In this document: one piece after another, positions 8,014-16,163 of the stretch
Layout: each line of letters begins with the position of its first letter
Numbering within the stretch: position 1 is the stretch's first letter
Origin: a virus
Virus record (IMG/VR): IMGVR_UViG_3300021197_001527
Span: 1-26,064 of that record
Strand: one strand, 5' to 3'
DNA length: 26,064 nt
Position numbers and translations under genes: made by a program
Notes under the pieces: generated by a model
The model's database searches: none
Told to the model about the DNA's origin: nothing
Seen by the model: only the letters and a program-made list of their open reading frames with translations

Positions 8014-8963
8014 TAATTGTTCTCCCTAATTGTTTGAAATGTATTCTGTACTGCTTCAAATGAATATATTTCATTAGCTTTTTTAAAAGATTCCTGTATA
8101 ATGGGAATTCTGTAGTTTACATCTAACATTTTAACAAATCGCTCTTCAAGTATATCTAGATCATTTGTTGCTGTATCAGGGTGTAAAATATAATGAGAGT
8201 CGTTTACACCTCCCAAATTTGGTATTCCCAATATAGCACTTTGTATCCCTTGCTGACCCTGCTGTGGTTCTGGATCACAGTTCACACAAAAAGTAGATTT
8301 ACTAAATGCTTTCATGAAATCTAACCACTGTGTTGGGGAATATTCAGTAGCCTTGCGTACAACCGGTACATTATATTTCTTACCCAAGTAGTCTGCAAAT
8401 TGTTCCGTATTACCTCTACGTGGTGGATGAGGTGGTATATAACTAAATATCTGTTCCGTCCGTTGTTGTCTGTAAAATTTCATATACAAATAATTAATAT
8501 CATACGGTTGAGGCAAAAAGTGTAATTTTTTATTTACATCATCTCTTAGTTGAGGAAATATCCTATCTATTGAATCTTTGTATGGAATTACCACTCCATC
8601 AGCCTTATTGAATAAGTTTATTCTATTATCATATCCATCATAAAAGTACAATTCTTTTATAGTAGCGTAAATCTCTGCATTAGGATATTTTTTGCGTACG
8701 TCCTCAATGCTATATCGATCTGTATTCTTTTCTATAACCAAAAATATTACATCTAGATCCAGATCGGGTAATTCATTCCATTCAGGCCAATTTATCAAGT
8801 AACCATTAAAACAAAACGGATAAGCAAATGGTCCCATGGTGCATTCGTTACTAATACTATGATGCCATTCATATGGTGTATCATCGGACATCTTATAAGC
8901 CTTACCATTATCAACCTTAAAGGAGTTTTGTATACACTTATCCACTATAAAAGCAAAATTCAT
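8013..8963 (-). CDS. Putative GT-B glycosyltransferase
   Basis: A 316-residue protein with the general shape of a GT-B transferase but no textbook signature. Seen: an N-terminal half with alternating strands and helices (DVIFLVIEKN, NAEIYATIKEL, ADGVVIPYKDS, LHFLPQPYD) and a C-terminal half containing FMKAFSKSTFCVNCDPEPQQGQ followed by SAILGIPNLGGVND. That second block sits where family 4-type enzymes bind the nucleotide sugar and usually carry a Glu-rich motif, which is altered here. The ATG overlaps the preceding gene by four bases. Position within a run of transferases is the main support. It could also be a non-catalytic or differently specialised member. Confidence 0.5.
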   Translation of the reverse strand: MNFAFIVDKCIQNSFKVDNGKAYKMSDDTPYEWHHSISNECTMGPFAYPFCFNGYLINWPEWNELPDLDLDVIFLVIEKNTDRYSIEDVRKKYPNAEIYATIKELYFYDGYDNRINLFNKADGVVIPYKDSIDRIFPQLRDDVNKKLHFLPQPYDINYLYMKFYRQQRTEQIFSYIPPHPPRRGNTEQFADYLGKKYNVPVVRKATEYSPTQWLDFMKAFSKSTFCVNCDPEPQQGQQGIQSAILGIPNLGGVNDSHYILHPDTATNDLDILEERFVKMLDVNYRIPIIQESFKKANEIYSFEAVQNTFQTIRENN

Positions 8964-9979
8964 TCTGTACCTACTCCATCCAAACTTGATAATATACCAT
9001 GAAAGTGAGTAACAAATCTCTGAGGCGTAAACAACTTAGAGTAAGTCTCTCTCATATTCTCTACATAAAATTTTTGTTGGTTTGGATAATCATCCAACAC
9101 GTTAGATATTTTGTCATTTAGATCTGACCAATCATAGTTGACATCAAGATAAGTCTCACCTGGTATGTATGGATTTGGTTCTGTTATCATCCAATCCAGG
9201 TTAGGTTTCACTAAAATAGAGCCCATCATACTTGCCTCTAAATCTCTTGGTGCCATAGCTCCATAACCCAAAGGAGCCATAATGAATCTAGATTTATACA
9301 TGTTGTTATAGTATTGTTCAATTGGTATCCTGACACCATTTTCTAACTTAGCTAATTTGAAAGATGGATCTAATGTTTCCATCAATGCTTTTCTGTGAGG
9401 ATCATAGTAATCTGTTTGGGATAACCCATGTTCGTATACTGGTTCTTTTGTAGGATATCCAAACATACAAGATACATCAAATTCCTTTTCAGGACTATAT
9501 GCATACCAATTTGTCTGTACGGTGGAAAGCCAATTACATCCTGCCAATCTTATACGAGGCATTAGTTCATCTATATCAGGAACATCATAATTACCTTTGC
9601 CCCAATAGTATCTACCATTAGCAGTCTTCTCTTTGTACATTTGAGGATCTCTTAACATACTGTTTTTTAACATACAGACCGCTTTAGATTCTCTCAACAA
9701 TTCTGCCGTTCCTATCAAGCTGGTGGAGTCTTGTCCATCCACTATAAAGTATTCACCGGTAACCTTAGATAAAAATTCTAGACCCTTCTGAACGGACTCT
9801 TCTAAAGATACTTTTTTATTTATTACACTAGCTTGACCCACGAACGCATAGTCGTATGAATCTGCTTCTCCTACAAACTCTATACCAGCTTCTTTGAACC
9901 AATCATAAGCAGCCATGTAAGGTCTGAATGTAGTTTCGTTGCGATGAATGTGATAATCTAGTAATTTAATTCGAATCAT
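8960..9979 (-). CDS. Exostosin-like glycosyltransferase
   Basis: A 339-residue protein whose C-terminal half resembles exostosin/GT47-type GT-B domains. Seen: MYKSRFIMAPLGYGAMAPRD followed by LEASMMGSILVKP and later YLDVNYDWSDLNDKI, matching the order of the nucleotide-sugar side of that fold: an acidic position in the LEA region, then the GxILVKP strand. The N-terminal half (about 1-190) carries HRNETTFRPY and DYAFVGQASV and has no motif I recognise. The ATG overlaps the end of the GT2 gene by four bases. Family knowledge: exostosin-like bacterial proteins add sugars to surface polysaccharides. Superfamily call is moderate, specificity unknown. Confidence 0.6.
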   Translation of the reverse strand: MIRIKLLDYHIHRNETTFRPYMAAYDWFKEAGIEFVGEADSYDYAFVGQASVINKKVSLEESVQKGLEFLSKVTGEYFIVDGQDSTSLIGTAELLRESKAVCMLKNSMLRDPQMYKEKTANGRYYWGKGNYDVPDIDELMPRIRLAGCNWLSTVQTNWYAYSPEKEFDVSCMFGYPTKEPVYEHGLSQTDYYDPHRKALMETLDPSFKLAKLENGVRIPIEQYYNNMYKSRFIMAPLGYGAMAPRDLEASMMGSILVKPNLDWMITEPNPYIPGETYLDVNYDWSDLNDKISNVLDDYPNQQKFYVENMRETYSKLFTPQRFVTHFHGILSSLDGVGTE

Positions 9980-10608
9980 TTGTTTGTTAGTACCTCATGA
10001 TAAAATAAATTTTGGTTTGTTTGTCTCTCTAGAGTTTTATGGTGATATAAGCTCCATTCTTCTTCTTGTGGAAGAAAACTGTAATCTGTATATCCCACCA
10101 TTCTCTCATGTACTGGTTTCACCCAATATATGTTAGATCGGTTCTTATGTATTCGAGGTTGCCAATCCGGATAGTTTACCCATCCCTTATCATTCAATAC
10201 CCATCCCCATCTCATAGCTATCTGATCGGTTATACCAGTAACTGTATTGACTCGTGGTACCCAGATTAAATCAACGTTAGTATTACTATCCAGGATAGCT
10301 TTAATGTTTGTTATCAAAGTGGCATGAGGCATCTCATCCGCATCTAGATTAAAAATATAATCTCCCTGACACATTTTTCTAAGATGATTTTTCTGACCTG
10401 CAAAATCTTTAGCCAAGCGTCGCTGCTCGTATCTAAAGTCATGAATACTACTATACGTCTCTATTATTTCTATAGTATCTTCGTTCGAGTAATCATCCAC
10501 GATAACTATTTCATCTTCTGCATCTTTATACTTGACTAACGTATCCAAGAGAGCCTCAAGAGTATCCGTTTCGTTGTGAGTCAATATACTGTAACTAATT
10601 GATGTCAT
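9976..10608 (-). CDS. Family 2 glycosyltransferase
   Basis: A 210-residue inverting GT-A enzyme. Seen: ISYSILTHNETDTLEALLDTL at the N terminus, the first acidic site VDDYS (D38, D39), the DxD metal site D89-A-D91 in FNLDADE, and a C-terminal WQPRIHKN...IYWVKPVHERM segment like that of the KdtX/WaaE group of LPS core transferases. Length is at the short end, as in single-domain members without membrane segments, so it should be cytoplasmic. The ATG shares one base with the upstream stop (TAATG). It probably adds a hexose or heptose to a lipid- or protein-linked glycan. Confidence 0.88.
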   Translation of the reverse strand: MTSISYSILTHNETDTLEALLDTLVKYKDAEDEIVIVDDYSNEDTIEIIETYSSIHDFRYEQRRLAKDFAGQKNHLRKMCQGDYIFNLDADEMPHATLITNIKAILDSNTNVDLIWVPRVNTVTGITDQIAMRWGWVLNDKGWVNYPDWQPRIHKNRSNIYWVKPVHERMVGYTDYSFLPQEEEWSLYHHKTLERQTNQNLFYHEVLTNK

Positions 10609-11129
10609 TATCCAGCCTTCGATAATTTAAATTTTATACCCTTCACACCGGTAATGTTCTTGATTTCATATTTTCTATATGCATTCTTTTTACTGAGAAT
10701 GGGTTTAGCTATACTACCATATACTTCTTGCATAATAGGTCTCAATACAGTCATAGCTGCAGATCCTATTCCTCCAGGAACAGCCATTCTTGTAATTGAA
10801 TTTTCAGGAGATACATATCTACCTCGCTCATCTCTTTCATCTTGGAATAGTTCTCTGGATTGTCCTCTGATATTACGACTCAGTATCTCAAATAATTTAT
10901 CCAGTTCATAATTGGACAGATAATTTAAATTGATACCATGGAGTAGTATTTTATCAGTATTAACATTTCTATCCGTTAATCCGTTAGCCATTACCATTAT
11001 CAAAGGTCTCTTGTCTCTTATGTTAGTACCAGAATATCTAAACTCGATAATCTGTCCTGCGCGAATCTTCGACTCTTTGAGAGGAATGAGTTTGAGTATC
11101 TTATCCCTATGACTGTATTTGCTTTGCAT
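10608..11129 (-). CDS. Unassigned phage protein, possible SH3-like/virion-associated
   Basis: A 173-residue basic protein I cannot name. Seen: a beta-rich N-terminal half with AGQIIEFRYSG and RPLIMVMANG, then LHGINLNYLSNYELDKLFEIL, a segment that recalls a GxNLxYL-type motif in short phage proteins linked to virion assembly; then a charged linker and a lysine-rich C terminus. No signal peptide or membrane segment. It overlaps the upstream gene by 23 bases and shares one base with the GT2 start. Lying between two-component-like zinc-ribbon protein and glycosyltransferases, it may be a structural protein or target of glycosylation, but this is a guess. Confidence 0.45.
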   Translation of the reverse strand: MQSKYSHRDKILKLIPLKESKIRAGQIIEFRYSGTNIRDKRPLIMVMANGLTDRNVNTDKILLHGINLNYLSNYELDKLFEILSRNIRGQSRELFQDERDERGRYVSPENSITRMAVPGGIGSAAMTVLRPIMQEVYGSIAKPILSKKNAYRKYEIKNITGVKGIKFKLSKAG

Positions 11130-11562
11130 TATCTAAGATTTGTCTGGCCTGGTTAAGAAATTCTATACACTCATAAAATTTACTAAAAACTGTTTGATTA
11201 TCAGTATCGTATCTCTTTGTATGGTAACCACCATCTCCATCTGGATATTTTGACTGTTCCTCTTCAGGAATACTTACCATCACTGCAAATGCCCATTTAG
11301 GTTGGTCGTTCTCTTCTATCAGGTATATCATGCCTTCAGGTAAAGTCATTACACCAGGTATCCAAGTTCTGTTTTGAACTACCTTCTTATATTTTTGAGC
11401 TAAACCTCCAGCCTTTTCCAACACATCAGTCTCTACGCCTTCTAGTAAGGAATCAGATGATGCATATCCACAATACAAACACTGAAGCATTTTTTCTCCA
11501 TCTTTCTCTATAATATGTAAAGACTTCTCACCACATAATGAACAATAAGTAACTAACTTCAT
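11107..11562 (-). CDS. Zinc-ribbon hypothetical protein
   Basis: A 151-residue protein with an N-terminal zinc ribbon: C7-xx-C10 in YCSLCG and C28-xx-C31 in QCLYCG. The middle holds RTWIPGVMTLPEGMIYLIEEN followed by WAFAVMVSIPEEE, a hydrophobic beta region, and the C terminus is helical (about residues 125-151). I do not recognise a named family. Its ATG lies at the end of the upstream GT gene and its stop overlaps the next gene, so it is co-translated with the glycan genes although it shows no sugar-related motif. Zinc ribbons often bind nucleic acid or protein partners; nothing here decides between these. Confidence 0.6.
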   Translation of the reverse strand: MKLVTYCSLCGEKSLHIIEKDGEKMLQCLYCGYASSDSLLEGVETDVLEKAGGLAQKYKKVVQNRTWIPGVMTLPEGMIYLIEENDQPKWAFAVMVSIPEEEQSKYPDGDGGYHTKRYDTDNQTVFSKFYECIEFLNQARQILDNAKQIQS

Positions 11563-12863
11563 TATATTTTCTTTAGTTTTGGTAGGTTGAGACTTACCGG
11601 TTTTGGAACATCCTTGGCAGCACTGCTGACTATATCGTTAAATAGCACCATCATATCGGATTGTTTGTATTTGGATCTGTTGCGTTTACCAAGTGCTCTT
11701 GCTTTATCCTTGAGCTCAACAATATTATCATATGCATACTTTAAAGCTGTATATGCTTGATGTTCATCAACCGTGAACCAAGAGGATTCTTTTATCAATA
11801 TTTCATCCCACACAGCAGAGTTTGGTATCTGTTCTAATTTACCATCAATTAACAAACTGTGTTCCTTGGAAAGAAAATCTACAGGTCCGGACCAATTGGA
11901 ACAGATCACTGGTAGATCTACCATGGTAGCTTCAAGTAACGGTCTACCAAATCCCTCACCATGAGTGAAGCTAACTAGTGATTTAATCTTTGGATGATTA
12001 TATAAATAACTCATCTCCATCTCTGAGAGATCGCCGTGCAATAAATAGACAGGTGGAAGCTTCCACTCTTCAGGAAACCCTCTCTGTACGCTTTTTATTT
12101 TACCCAAGATCTCTTCTTTGTCCAATATACTGAAAGTAGCTCCGCTTGTCTTCAATATCAAAGCTGGCTGTTTAGACTTATTAGCAAATGTTTCTGAAAA
12201 TACTTTGATGGTTCGGTAGATATCTTTGCGATCTTCCCCAAATCCTCCTTTGACCCACTGACCGACAAACAAGAATGCAAATTTTTCTTCCACCATATCG
12301 TTTATGTAATCAAAAAAATTCTTTTCAATTTCATCTGGTTTGATAACTTTGAAGATATCATCTTCCGTACCCTCGAAGAGAACTTTAACTGGTTTAGTAA
12401 CTTTTAGTTCCCCAACCTTTTGAGTAGTCCCGTCAGGCATATTATTAACTTGGTCATAAATAGTATTAACTATGGAAGCTTTACTGTGTTCTGAAGGTAC
12501 TATTATCATATCCATTTTGTTGCATCCCTCAACCCATGGCTGAGAAATTGCTGTCGTCTCTATACCAGCCGTCACTCCTATATTGACTTTACCAACTTGT
12601 TGGAATTCATTTGGAATTCTAACATCAAAGTAAATATCTGGTTGCTGGTTAAGTGGTCCTTTGAGAAAAGAATCTAATACTTGCTTGTGTCTAGGATTGT
12701 TGGGCTTTAAAAAGTTTCTTGGTGTCTCACCCCATCTCACATCTGCCAATACGATATCATATTTTTTTGAATCATTTAGAGCGTAAAACAATGATCTTGC
12801 ATGATCACCATATCCCGAACGTGTGTTGAATGGACCCTGCATTAATACTAACTGTTTAGACAT
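11562..12863 (-). CDS. GT-B glycosyltransferase, family 4-like (second of tandem pair)
   Basis: A 433-residue retaining glycosyltransferase of the GT4-like group. Seen: an N-terminal acceptor domain beginning QLVLMQGPFNTRSGYGDHARS with the glycine-rich start, a second Rossmann domain from about residue 195 (FAFLFVGQW), and the donor-binding EX7E motif E303-GFGRPLL-E311 followed by VICSNWSGP. Length is normal. It follows another GT4-like gene with a one-base junction and looks only distantly similar to it, so the pair may add successive sugars. Predicted soluble; acts on a nucleotide-sugar donor in the cytoplasm. Confidence 0.87.
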   Translation of the reverse strand: MSKQLVLMQGPFNTRSGYGDHARSLFYALNDSKKYDIVLADVRWGETPRNFLKPNNPRHKQVLDSFLKGPLNQQPDIYFDVRIPNEFQQVGKVNIGVTAGIETTAISQPWVEGCNKMDMIIVPSEHSKASIVNTIYDQVNNMPDGTTQKVGELKVTKPVKVLFEGTEDDIFKVIKPDEIEKNFFDYINDMVEEKFAFLFVGQWVKGGFGEDRKDIYRTIKVFSETFANKSKQPALILKTSGATFSILDKEEILGKIKSVQRGFPEEWKLPPVYLLHGDLSEMEMSYLYNHPKIKSLVSFTHGEGFGRPLLEATMVDLPVICSNWSGPVDFLSKEHSLLIDGKLEQIPNSAVWDEILIKESSWFTVDEHQAYTALKYAYDNIVELKDKARALGKRNRSKYKQSDMMVLFNDIVSSAAKDVPKPVSLNLPKLKKI

Positions 12864-14230
12864 TATACTACCTCCAATGTGTACTTAGGTTTTGGTTTCC
12901 AATTATCAAATGCTCCATCCATAGAATCTATGAATCCTTGTCCCATTTCAGCTGCATCCATTCCTATATTTTTATTCTTTACGAACTCTCTACCCAAGTT
13001 ACCACACCTCTCTCTTTCCTCTGGACCTACATTGTACCATTCTAATAGAGCTTCACCAGCATCTTCATACGTACATCTGTCGTCAAATATGTATGGTGTT
13101 GGAGGTGACCCCATCAGTGATATAGTTGCGGGAAATACTGGTTTTGCCCACTCACCACACTCAGTATATTGACCTCTGTGGTTACTCCCTAACTCAACAT
13201 AGTCTTCTGCTGAAAGATGTGTGCCATCTTCTTTTTGAAACCCACACTGATCTTGTAGACCACCCGTAACATTTACCACTATTGGTGTTCCGACAGTAAG
13301 AGCCTCACAGCTGCCTAGCCCAAAGCCTTCGTTGGATGCTAAGTTGATATAAACATCACATTCATTAAACAAGAAGTTCATTTTTTGATCATCAAACGGA
13401 CCACCTCTATCATATGTAAATATTGCTCTGTAGTTTGGCATCATCGCTTTACATACAGCTCTTAGATCAGTTCCATTATCATCACTAACTTGAGTGTGAA
13501 ACACGATAGCACATTTGTCTCTATCTTTTTCAGGTAATTGATCTACCATGTGTTTGAAAGCCATCACTACGTCACCAGGTTGTTTTCTTCTAATGTTACG
13601 GTTACTGTAAAGTACTTTAAATTCATACTTATCTAGCTCGTATTGTTTACAGAAGTTAATATATTCGGTTGTCGACTTATTCACAGGAAAGAATCTCTTA
13701 CTGTTGATCCCGTGAGGAACATACTTCAATTGCCAATCTTCATAGTCTGGTAGTATTCTTTTATTTATGCCATACGTCTGTTTGGAAATAGACAATAAGA
13801 GATCACAACTACGATAAAAGTTTTCATTCCACATTGGATCTGGAAGATCATCCCAAATATTATTATAGAATATTGGAATCTGTGTTCTTATTTCATGTTC
13901 CATCTGATACAACCATATCCAAAATCTTGGATCTGTATAGTGTAATATTGCATCAGGCTTTTCTGCTGCTATAACCTCTCTTAATACATCAGGATTACCG
14001 TACCCACTAACAGGATAAATCTTTACAGATGCATCCTTTACTCCGGTTTCAGTTGCCGCCATCTGTGACATGTCAGTCACTTTTCCTTCTTCAGGATGTT
14101 TGATAGCTCCTCCTATCTGTACCCAGTCATATTTGTGTAATGTATTCATTACGATGTCCTTGGATACAGTTGCGACTCCACTATGCATACGCATATCATC
14201 ACTCAGTAGTAATATTTTTTTCTTTGCCAT
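12863..14230 (-). CDS. GT-B glycosyltransferase, family 4-like (first of tandem pair)
   Basis: A 455-residue retaining glycosyltransferase. Seen: KKILLLSDDMRMHSGVATVS at the N terminus, VPHGINSKRF (about 171-180) typical of the inter-domain region, and the EX7E donor motif E301-GFGLGSC-E309 followed by GTPIVVNVTGG. Residues of about 330-400 form an extra segment rich in acidic and aromatic residues that is longer than in most GT4 enzymes, perhaps an acceptor-site insertion. The ATG starts two bases after the small ribbon-helix-helix-like gene ends. It is the first large gene downstream of the operator-like repeats at 14446-14473, so the glycan island may be controlled from there. Confidence 0.87.
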   Translation of the reverse strand: MAKKKILLLSDDMRMHSGVATVSKDIVMNTLHKYDWVQIGGAIKHPEEGKVTDMSQMAATETGVKDASVKIYPVSGYGNPDVLREVIAAEKPDAILHYTDPRFWIWLYQMEHEIRTQIPIFYNNIWDDLPDPMWNENFYRSCDLLLSISKQTYGINKRILPDYEDWQLKYVPHGINSKRFFPVNKSTTEYINFCKQYELDKYEFKVLYSNRNIRRKQPGDVVMAFKHMVDQLPEKDRDKCAIVFHTQVSDDNGTDLRAVCKAMMPNYRAIFTYDRGGPFDDQKMNFLFNECDVYINLASNEGFGLGSCEALTVGTPIVVNVTGGLQDQCGFQKEDGTHLSAEDYVELGSNHRGQYTECGEWAKPVFPATISLMGSPPTPYIFDDRCTYEDAGEALLEWYNVGPEERERCGNLGREFVKNKNIGMDAAEMGQGFIDSMDGAFDNWKPKPKYTLEVV

Positions 14231-14232
14231 AA

Positions 14233-14430
14233 CTAAAAATTGCTTCCACTGACGGTTAAGTTGTCAGTTGTTTCTAATTTGTTTTGAAAATCCGGATCAT
14301 TTAAATACAGATACATTGATCTATTAGCCAATCTCTGTAGCGTCATATTAGAATTCACAGTAGCTACTTTGAAATGAGTATATAGTGTTTCTAATATTTT
14401 CACCGATGTTAATTTTATAGGTTTGTCCAT
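14233..14430 (-). CDS. Small ribbon-helix-helix-like putative regulator
   Basis: I choose the ATG at 14430 (65 residues): GGAG lies six bases upstream, whereas an ATG at 14442 would put that ribosome site inside the gene. Seen: a short N-terminal strand KLTSVKIL, a helix ETLYTHFKV, a turn NSNM, then a helix LQRLANRSMYLYLND, which is the order of a ribbon-helix-helix (Arc/MetJ-type) DNA-binding domain. No motif proves DNA binding. Directly upstream is an AT-rich stretch with a 14-base palindrome and two 12-base direct repeats, the arrangement expected for an autoregulator. It is followed within two bases by the first GT4-like gene, suggesting it may control the glycan island. Fold call is inference. 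Confidence 0.55.
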   Translation of the reverse strand: MDKPIKLTSVKILETLYTHFKVATVNSNMTLQRLANRSMYLYLNDPDFQNKLETTDNLTVSGSNF

Positions 14431-14445
14431 TGTATTCTCCATACT

Positions 14446-14473
14446 TATGTAGATATATATCTATGTAGATATA
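14446..14473. repeat. Direct repeats with an internal perfect palindrome (candidate operator)
   Basis: TATGTAGATATA occurs at 14446-14457 and again at 14462-14473, 16 bases apart start to start. Between and across them TAGATATATATCTA at 14450-14463 is a perfect 14-base palindrome. The block lies within the only gap (about 55 bases) in a long run of overlapping genes, just upstream of a ribbon-helix-helix-like gene, fitting an operator. Low sequence complexity (AT-rich) weakens the case. Confidence 0.55.
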
Positions 14474-14485
14474 AAAACAATTGAT
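14448..14485 (-). promoter_or_regulatory. Possible sigma70-like promoter for the glycan island
   Basis: On the minus strand TTGTTT is followed, after 17 bases, by TATATC, a weak match to the -35/-10 consensus (about 3/6 and 4/6). The -10 falls in the repeat block, so a bound repressor would cover it. The downstream unit starts with the small gene at 14430 and runs into the glycosyltransferases. AT-rich sequence gives such matches by chance, so this is tentative. Confidence 0.3.
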
Positions 14486-14893
14486 TTATGTGAGAATAAT
14501 GAAATCTTTTTCCATCTTTTTTATGTAGTTTATCGCTGAGGCAGTACCTGGTGAATTATTTAAGTTTCCTTTTGTGACAAATGCTACCAACTTATCACAA
14601 GCCTTTGCTATTTGTTTATTACGTACAAAATAATAACTCATCTTAAACGGTTTACCAAACACATCTTTGGGTAATACACAATGTATGTTGTATGGATAGT
14701 GAAATGGAGGATATTCTCTATACTCCACATCAAGCTCAAGAGAATACTTTTTAGCTAGATAATCTGCTCCATCCTTTTGACCTCCACTCAACACAACCAA
14801 TTCATCTCCAAATCGTTGCCTTAGCTGAAATATAAAATTTTTGACCTTGCGTTTATCTTGATAAGTACGTGAACCAACTATACCTATCTTCAC
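14486..14893 (-). CDS. DUF2493/SLOG-fold protein
   Basis: A 135-residue protein of the SLOG (Rossmann-like) superfamily, close to DUF2493. Seen: IGIVGSRTYQD at the N terminus with the GSR nucleotide-binding loop, VVLSGGQKDGADYLAKKY (GG.xGAD, about residues 34-51) as the second ligand-binding element, and a C-terminal ADxxVAF-like strand (CDKLVAFVTKG) followed by SPGTASAI. Family knowledge: SLOG domains bind or process nucleotides and nucleotide-derived signals, and DUF2493 proteins are frequent in phages without a settled role. Starts with GTG at 14893, sharing one base with the nuclease stop (TAGTG). It is the last gene of the replication block. Confidence 0.75.
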   Translation of the reverse strand: MKIGIVGSRTYQDKRKVKNFIFQLRQRFGDELVVLSGGQKDGADYLAKKYSLELDVEYREYPPFHYPYNIHCVLPKDVFGKPFKMSYYFVRNKQIAKACDKLVAFVTKGNLNNSPGTASAINYIKKMEKDFIILT

Positions 14894-15747
14894 TACACAC
14901 CCTCATCACAATGTTCTGTTTTTCTAAATTCACACCACTTACATGCTTTCTTGCTTGGTGTAGCTGGTTGTTCCGTAATGAATTGTCCATCATCTGTAAA
15001 ACTCTTTGCTATGAATTCTGCTAACCCATTACTTGCTCTGTTCATACTTACTGAACCATTAGCCGGAACAAACTTTTGTACTCTCTTTTGAGGAAAGTCT
15101 GCTTTCTCATACAAACGTCTCTTAACAATAAAATATTCGACATCAATCTGTTCTACTGATACTTTCCACTGCTCAGCAAGAAATCTTTTATACAAGAGTA
15201 GCTGTGAAGTTTTAGTCTTATCAGCTTTCATCCATTTGTTCCAACCCATAGTAGATGTCTTGATGTCTATGATCTTATAAGTATTTGTTGGTTCGTGATA
15301 CATGACCACATCCAAGAAACCAATAAATCGTACACTCTCCGACAGTTTAATATTAATTGGAACTTCAATACCCTTGAGCTGCCATCCCTTTTTGGAAAAA
15401 TATTCTCCTCTTCGCTTTACAAAGAAATTTATTATGTCTACACCATCTTGAAAGAATTCTTGTAATTCTTCCTTTGTACATGGTACACGATCGTGCTTTT
15501 CTTTGGTTGACATGAACTCTTTGATCATTTCTTCTTGAAGTCTTGATTCTAACGGTAAAGTATCTGCTGCTTTTACCGTTTGGGTATACATCGTAGTCAA
15601 ATATTCCTGCAATACTGTATGCATAGCTGATCCAAATAATAAATGTATACTTGGTTTGAATTCCACTAGTTTGTCGATATACTTGAGCTTCCATTGTTTT
15701 GGACAATTTTGCCATAATGTTAGCTGACTATAACTGATTCTTTTCAT
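14893..15747 (-). CDS. Cas4/RecB-like PD-(D/E)XK nuclease with probable Fe-S cluster
   Basis: A 284-residue nuclease. Seen: SYSQLTLWQNCPKQW at the N terminus with C15, H43 in LLFGSAMHTV, metal-binding D146 in FIGFLDVV, the D161-I-K163 core in IIDIKTS, the Q182-xxx-Y186 motif in SQLLLYKRF, and a C-terminal cysteine trio C269, C272 and C280 in ACKWCEFRKTEHC. Together C15 and the trio match the [4Fe-4S] layout of Cas4 and AddB-type RecB-family nucleases. Likely role: DNA end processing in recombination-dependent replication or repair. There is no adjacent Cas gene or CRISPR array. It overlaps the gp62-like gene end by four bases. Confidence 0.85.
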   Translation of the reverse strand: MKRISYSQLTLWQNCPKQWKLKYIDKLVEFKPSIHLLFGSAMHTVLQEYLTTMYTQTVKAADTLPLESRLQEEMIKEFMSTKEKHDRVPCTKEELQEFFQDGVDIINFFVKRRGEYFSKKGWQLKGIEVPINIKLSESVRFIGFLDVVMYHEPTNTYKIIDIKTSTMGWNKWMKADKTKTSQLLLYKRFLAEQWKVSVEQIDVEYFIVKRRLYEKADFPQKRVQKFVPANGSVSMNRASNGLAEFIAKSFTDDGQFITEQPATPSKKACKWCEFRKTEHCDEGV

Positions 15748-16163
15748 TTTATCTTCTTCATCTTATCTTTTGATACCCCATATTGGCTGCAAAATAATTT
15801 AAATATTTCTTTATCATTGATTAATCTTAATCCTTCTACTGCATCTCTCTTACTGAGGTTTAAGTGTTTACTAGCCAACTCAACCAACCAATCTGGATAT
15901 TCACTTTCTTTTTTACCTTTAACGTATCTATTAAATTTACTATTTTTTGGTATTACTGAACACCAGAACTTATAGACATCTCGTGAGGAAGTCAACGATA
16001 AACTGTATTTTTGAAAGTGGTTAACTAGAGGGAGCAACTCAGCGTCCATACTAAGAAATCTATTAATCATGTATGGCTGAAATGCTTTCTTGTCTCCATC
16101 ACTAAAAGATTCCCAAGGCTTTTTGTAATTGTTTATTTGCTTGATCCAGTCAAATATATTCAA
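15744..16163 (-). CDS. 62: gp62-like small clamp-loader subunit
   Basis: A 139-residue protein that fits the short marine-type version of T4 gp62 (T4's own is 187 residues). Seen: FQPYMINRFLSMDAELLPLVN near residues 28-48, KFWCSVIPKNSKFNRYVK about residues 65-82, and a C-terminal helical part with KRDAVEGLRLINDKE. No enzyme motif is expected, since gp62 is a non-ATPase partner of gp44 in loading the gp45 clamp. It starts with TTG at 16163, overlapping the zinc-ribbon stop by four bases (TTGA) without a clear ribosome site, so translation probably depends on coupling. The order clamp, large loader, small protein, small loader strongly supports the call. Confidence 0.78.
   Translation of the reverse strand: MNIFDWIKQINNYKKPWESFSDGDKKAFQPYMINRFLSMDAELLPLVNHFQKYSLSLTSSRDVYKFWCSVIPKNSKFNRYVKGKKESEYPDWLVELASKHLNLSKRDAVEGLRLINDKEIFKLFCSQYGVSKDKMKKIK

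Noticed and set aside
15365-15715. Minus-strand frame of 116 residues within the nuclease gene
   Set aside because: It is an alternative frame of the Cas4-like gene, with no start signal and no recognisable motif.
14893-15747. CRISPR-Cas adaptation module
   Set aside because: Only a Cas4-like nuclease is present; there is no repeat-spacer array and no Cas1 or Cas2 in the window.
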